Source: UASB124 sp964446935 | Lineage (GTDB): Bacteria > Babelota > Babeliae > Babelales > RVW-14 | Length of the DNA stretch: 46,201 bases | Direction: 5' to 3' | Assembly: GCA_964446935.1 (NCBI GenBank) | Contig: CAYUQI010000011.1 | Coordinates: forward strand, 1 to 46,201 | Part shown: positions 42,655 through 46,201 of the stretch, piece by piece | Numbering within the stretch: position 1 is the first letter of the stretch | Layout of the letters: each line of letters begins with the position of its first letter | The notes under the pieces: model-generated | Database searches by the model: none | The model's input: only the letters and a program-made list of their open reading frames with translations | What the model was told of the DNA's origin: nothing | Program-made: the position numbers and the translations under genes

Positions 42655-44202
42655 TTAATTACCCGAAAGTGGCGGTAATTTAAACATATTTCTTAACGAA
42701 TTTAAATACTGCATATCCGGGTTTAATCCAGATTTCAAAAGCCCTTGTTTTTCCAACAATTCTTTCTTCGTGTTGTCATCCACAACGGCTCCTTTTACTT
42801 GCAAAATTTTAATAACATTAAGCCATCTACTAAATGCATTTAGGTAGCCTGCTTTTAACTCCTCTGCTCCCGCATGCTTTGCTTCTTTTACAGCAGCAAA
42901 GCTTACAGCTATATCAATAGCCCGCTGAACAGTAAGAAACAAAGGGGTTTTCCCAAAGATATTAGCTTTATTAATATTCTCAGGGGTAATAAAAAATTCT
43001 ATTTGATGCTTGTTTGTTTTCTTCGGCATTTCCAATAATTTTTCTACAGGATATTTCATCAAAACAAGCGCTAGCAATGTATAGCCAAACCGATTATCGG
43101 TATCATTTAAAGAAATCTTAGCCTGTTCTGCTTTTTGGGGTATTTGCTCAAGCGAATATGCCTGATCCATAACAATGGTAAATAAATCCCTTTTACCCAT
43201 TGGGTGATGTATTATAAACTGATGTTTTACCCCTGAATCTTGTTTCAACCTCGTTTTGAAATAGTCATTAATTTCTTGAACATACTGAGTTTGTTTTGCT
43301 TTCTGTTGTTCATATTCATCCTTCATATTTGCTTGTACATCTATTCGAGCCGCTTCTCTGACCCCATTGAGTGAATTAATCATAGTATCAAATGAGTGAA
43401 CAAGCATTATTGTCACCGAGGCAGCTAATAGTTGATAATCAAAAGCAGTAGCTCCAGCAACCCAATCTTGTATTACCTTTGTTATCGATCCTTTTATTGT
43501 ACCTAAATCTATCACACTCACAGGGGATCTTGCTAAAAGCGTTTCTACCACTGTCTTGGCAGTACTAATAACATTATCTTTCGATAGTTTATGAGAAGGC
43601 GCAGCCCCAAAATAGGGAACCATCGCCCACAGCCCAGAAACAAATCCCGCTGAAACAATATTGAAGCTTCTTTGCAAAGATTTTTTATCCACATCATCAT
43701 ATTTCAATACATCCATAACCTGGTCAAATGATCCAGCACCATTTTGTTGTGATAAACTGGTATAAAATGCTTTTAGTAAAGTCGTTGCAGTTCTTCTTGC
43801 ATCATCAATTCTCTGACGTAACAATTCAGCAACCCGAACCGTAAACGAATTTATTACCACAGATTGTTTATCATCAATGTTTTCTTGTATGAAATCCTGA
43901 ATCCATGATCGAGCTTGGTTCTTACGAACAGCTTCGCAAAAATCGACCCATTTCTGAGATACAAGTTTAAGCTCAATATCTTGAGGAATATCGCCTGTTT
44001 TGGATTGAATATAGGTAGTCAAAACATCTTCTTGTAAAAAGATACTTATACCTTTTTGGATATATTTTTCTATAATTTGAATAGTAGGGCTGGTGCTTTC
44101 AGCTGCAGCAGGACCAGTGCTTTCAGCCGCATACACCAAACCAGATACAACTACCACAAAAAAACTCACATAAAAAAACATAATTTTTATGAATTGCTTC
44201 AT
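42655..44202 (-). CDS. exported hypothetical protein, possible ankyrin-like repeats (515 aa)
   Basis: The ATG at 44202 follows GAGGGGGGAG; the frame is open ten codons further but the signal peptide begins here (MKQFIKIMFFYVSFFVVVVSGLVYA). The body is mainly helical. Near residues 360-430 DNRFGYTLLALVLMKYPVEKLLEM and NIFGKTPLFLTVQ resemble degenerate ankyrin repeats (G-x-TPL-x-x-A pattern). A hydrophobic stretch around LLAASVTIMLVHSF could be a membrane segment. Ankyrin proteins are common effectors in intracellular bacteria, but the match is weak and no function is assigned. It is followed closely by the 41975 gene. Confidence 0.65.
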   Translation of the reverse strand: MKQFIKIMFFYVSFFVVVVSGLVYAAESTGPAAAESTSPTIQIIEKYIQKGISIFLQEDVLTTYIQSKTGDIPQDIELKLVSQKWVDFCEAVRKNQARSWIQDFIQENIDDKQSVVINSFTVRVAELLRQRIDDARRTATTLLKAFYTSLSQQNGAGSFDQVMDVLKYDDVDKKSLQRSFNIVSAGFVSGLWAMVPYFGAAPSHKLSKDNVISTAKTVVETLLARSPVSVIDLGTIKGSITKVIQDWVAGATAFDYQLLAASVTIMLVHSFDTMINSLNGVREAARIDVQANMKDEYEQQKAKQTQYVQEINDYFKTRLKQDSGVKHQFIIHHPMGKRDLFTIVMDQAYSLEQIPQKAEQAKISLNDTDNRFGYTLLALVLMKYPVEKLLEMPKKTNKHQIEFFITPENINKANIFGKTPLFLTVQRAIDIAVSFAAVKEAKHAGAEELKAGYLNAFSRWLNVIKILQVKGAVVDDNTKKELLEKQGLLKSGLNPDMQYLNSLRNMFKLPPLSGN

Positions 44203-44374
44203 AACTCCCCCCTCAAACAAACAGATACCCAATATTCCTATTTGTAATTATATCGAACAATCCAATTAATAATCAACAAATTTAATTCAGACACCCTCTG
44301 TCATATTCCAGCATCCTGAAATCAATCAAAAAATGCTCAATAATTCTTATAAAACAAGTAAATTGAAACTTTGA

Positions 44375-45664
44375 CTAGTGATGCTCAAGCCACGCTAGTA
44401 ATTCATCAGATCCGTCATCCTGTTCAGGGCTTACCAAGCAATCAAAGCACGTACTTGGTAATGGTAATAGACTATCATCATCGAATGCATTGCAGATATC
44501 CTGATCACTTTTGCAAGAAGTCCCACCTTTTTTTGATGCATACAAAACAGACTTTTGGGTAAACCCACATTGTTTAAGCAACCCTTCCAACACTTCCACA
44601 TGTTCCGCCCCTGCAAATACCACAACATTGCTCGCTTTACATGACAAAATACATTCAAGGGCATTCACCTCAATAAGCGACATAATAAAAAGAGGGTTGT
44701 TCTCCTGCATCAAATACCCTAACAAAGGACGCTCATACATTTCGGTTATTAACTTACAAAATTGATTGGTCTTAGGCTTTTTATCATATCCAAATTCTTC
44801 TTCAGCACAACGAACAAAAAGATTAATTATTGGTGTATTTTCAGCCTCTTGCTCATTGAAGCCTAGATCCATTAATTGCTGTTTAAAAACAACACAATCA
44901 CGTTTGGCGTCTTCATACAAATCAGAAAACACACCATTGTCGTCAATTTCACCGATATATTTACTTTGGGCAACGGCATTAAGACCAGTGATTATTCGAA
45001 TGCATAAGTCTCGATACGTCAAGGCAAGCACACGAGTGGCTAACGGTTTGCCCAAAATTGCTTGAAGTGAAAGCGTTTTTCGTTGATGAAACAATTGGCG
45101 AACTCGTTGTTTGGCTGCCTGCAATATATATCCATCAATATCTTGATTAAAAACAATTGTATTGTCATGCAATGGTTGGTTGCATTTTTCTTGGTAATAG
45201 AAAAGTTCAAATAAATCATAGGCATTTTGCATAGCAATAAATGCTTTATTAAGATCATCCCACGCATAGGCAATAGAAGGGGTAATGTCATACATTAAAC
45301 ATGGACACGATCTTTGATAGAGGCTAAAAAGATTAAGAAAATCAAAGTTTTGGAAAGAAGAATGTTGTATTAATTCATCAAGCGACAAATGGCTTAAAGA
45401 TGTTGGCACTGTTTTACTCTTAAGACTTTCAACCAGGACTGCATAATCATTAGGGTTATTGCTAGGAGATTGTAACCTATCAACAAAGGACATAAACAGT
45501 TCACATCTCTGCTGCTGAGTACCTAGTCCATGAATACCGGAATACAAACACACCTTTTTGCAACAATCATCATTCTGCATAATAACATGTTTTACTGGTG
45601 CTGGTTGCAATGACACCATGGTCAGAAAACCAAGAACCACACCATGCAATAATCTTTTATGCAT
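44375..45664 (-). CDS. exported hypothetical protein, Cys-rich, helical (429 aa)
   Basis: Not recognised. GAGAGG precedes the ATG by 9 bases. A signal-like N-terminus (LLHGVVLGFLTMVSLQPAP) is followed by a helical protein with many Cys (DDCCKKVC, CPC, SCKSDQDIC, STCFDC), which would suit an oxidising compartment. A segment near residue 350, NVVVFAGAEHVEVLEGLLKQ, has the look of the GA-x-H motif in TraB/GumN-type proteins; this is only a resemblance. The gene stands alone, 172 bp from its downstream neighbour; nothing clear is seen in that spacer. Confidence 0.65.
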   Translation of the reverse strand: MHKRLLHGVVLGFLTMVSLQPAPVKHVIMQNDDCCKKVCLYSGIHGLGTQQQRCELFMSFVDRLQSPSNNPNDYAVLVESLKSKTVPTSLSHLSLDELIQHSSFQNFDFLNLFSLYQRSCPCLMYDITPSIAYAWDDLNKAFIAMQNAYDLFELFYYQEKCNQPLHDNTIVFNQDIDGYILQAAKQRVRQLFHQRKTLSLQAILGKPLATRVLALTYRDLCIRIITGLNAVAQSKYIGEIDDNGVFSDLYEDAKRDCVVFKQQLMDLGFNEQEAENTPIINLFVRCAEEEFGYDKKPKTNQFCKLITEMYERPLLGYLMQENNPLFIMSLIEVNALECILSCKASNVVVFAGAEHVEVLEGLLKQCGFTQKSVLYASKKGGTSCKSDQDICNAFDDDSLLPLPSTCFDCLVSPEQDDGSDELLAWLEHH

Positions 45665-45710
45665 CTGTCATATCCTCTCATCAACAATAAAAAACCATTT
45701 CGATCAAACA

Positions 45711-45743
45711 AATAAGGGGATGCTAGTGTAGCATCCCCTTATT
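45711..45743. terminator. terminator after the right-edge gene
   Basis: A perfect 15-bp stem (45711-45725 with 45729-45743) with loop GTG lies downstream of the minus-strand gene ending at 45791. On the minus strand the stem is followed by TGTTTGATCG. Confidence 0.7.
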
Positions 45744-45790
45744 GAAAAACAACAGGATACAATAATGTAAAGCTTAATTGCCTTTTATCT

Positions 45791-46201
45791 TTATTTAAGT
45801 AAATCTAGAGCAACGTCAGCAATTTCTTCATCAGTAACTAATATTTTCCCGGTAAAATCTTCATAAGCCGCAACCATAGAAGCTGCTTCTGCTACATCGC
45901 TTGTACTAAAGTTTTTTCTTATCAATGCATTTCTTATAATTTGCTCACGAGATTCTGTTGATGACGAACTTGAGCTTGTTGATGTTGTTTGTGGCACATT
46001 CAATTCTTTGTATATATCTTTAACTTCTTGATCATCAACGTGAGGCAAATGTGCATTTAAGACGGCTGAAAGCGCATCATTGAGTGCTTCCCCCGTTGCA
46101 CAGGCTTTATGGTATTGCTGCATAGCTTCGTTGTATTTTTCATCCGCTTCCTGCTTCGCTTTTTTTAGTTGTGGCATCACTTCTTTAATCAACGCATTTG
46201 A
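45791..46201 (-). CDS. hypothetical protein, N-terminus cut by window edge
   Basis: The frame is open to the right edge (codons for SNA precede the first possible start, a TTG at 46192), so this is the C-terminal 136 residues of a longer protein. It begins with a charged helical stretch (PQLKKAKQEADEKYNEAMQQYHKAC), then a Thr/Ser run (TTSTSSSSSSTES), then an acidic helical end. No family recognised. The Ser run is another simple repeat. Confidence 0.6.
   Translation of the reverse strand, partial: SNALIKEVMPQLKKAKQEADEKYNEAMQQYHKACATGEALNDALSAVLNAHLPHVDDQEVKDIYKELNVPQTTSTSSSSSSTESREQIIRNALIRKNFSTSDVAEAASMVAAYEDFTGKILVTDEEIADVALDLLK

Noticed and set aside
1016..46201. tRNA or rRNA genes in the intergenic regions
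   Set aside because: No spacer shows a cloverleaf-like pattern or a conserved rRNA stretch; most spacers are under 200 bp.

Overview
The window looks like a piece of a Gram-negative, host-associated, low-GC bacterium, most plausibly a Candidatus Dependentiae (TM6) type endosymbiont of protists. The reasons are a complete bacterial ribosomal-protein superoperon, an outer-membrane beta-barrel protein ending in Phe, three exported or membrane proteins with eukaryote-type RING fingers, a probable ankyrin-like protein, and many exported proteins with no recognisable family. The phylum is an inference; no rRNA gene is present to confirm it.

Region 1 (1-3.6 kb): the 3' end of a plus-strand beta-helix surface protein, then two minus-strand genes for RING-H2 proteins with N-terminal export or lipoprotein signals. 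The two RING genes, their upstream regions and a 111-bp remnant of the beta-helix gene form a tandem duplication. Region 2 (3.6-17.6 kb): a minus-strand cluster of five large paralogous beta-helix-like exported proteins and one outer-membrane barrel with a long Lys/Glu-rich N-terminal segment. Most have strong ribosome binding sites and short spacing. Shared modules link these proteins to each other and to the truncated gene at the left edge, which is an inverted near-copy of the 7125-9239 gene. This cluster is the best candidate for an undescribed surface system.

Region 3 (17.7-19.5 kb): L-lactate dehydrogenase and dCTP deaminase, divergent, followed by a perfect 23-bp bidirectional terminator. 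Region 4 (19.4-39.0 kb): one uninterrupted minus-strand run in the order rpsL-rpsG-fusA-tuf, S10 operon, spc operon (rpmD missing), secY-adk-map-infA-rpmJ, rpsM-rpsK-rpsD-rpoA-rplQ. It joins the str, S10, spc and alpha operons with no gap above about 90 bp.

Region 5 (39.0-46.2 kb): a 580-bp intergenic region carrying divergent promoters, then a RING-HC membrane protein whose Ser repeat contains a 100-N assembly gap, then the intramembrane protease RseP. Four minus-strand genes follow: three exported proteins without a recognised function, and a C-terminal fragment at the right edge. No rRNA, tRNA, CRISPR array, transposase or integrase was found.

Functionally, regions 1, 2 and 5 look like the envelope and host-interaction part. 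The beta-helix proteins would be surface or periplasmic structures and the RING proteins candidate effectors that use host ubiquitin. Region 4 is the housekeeping translation and secretion core (SecY) that export would depend on.
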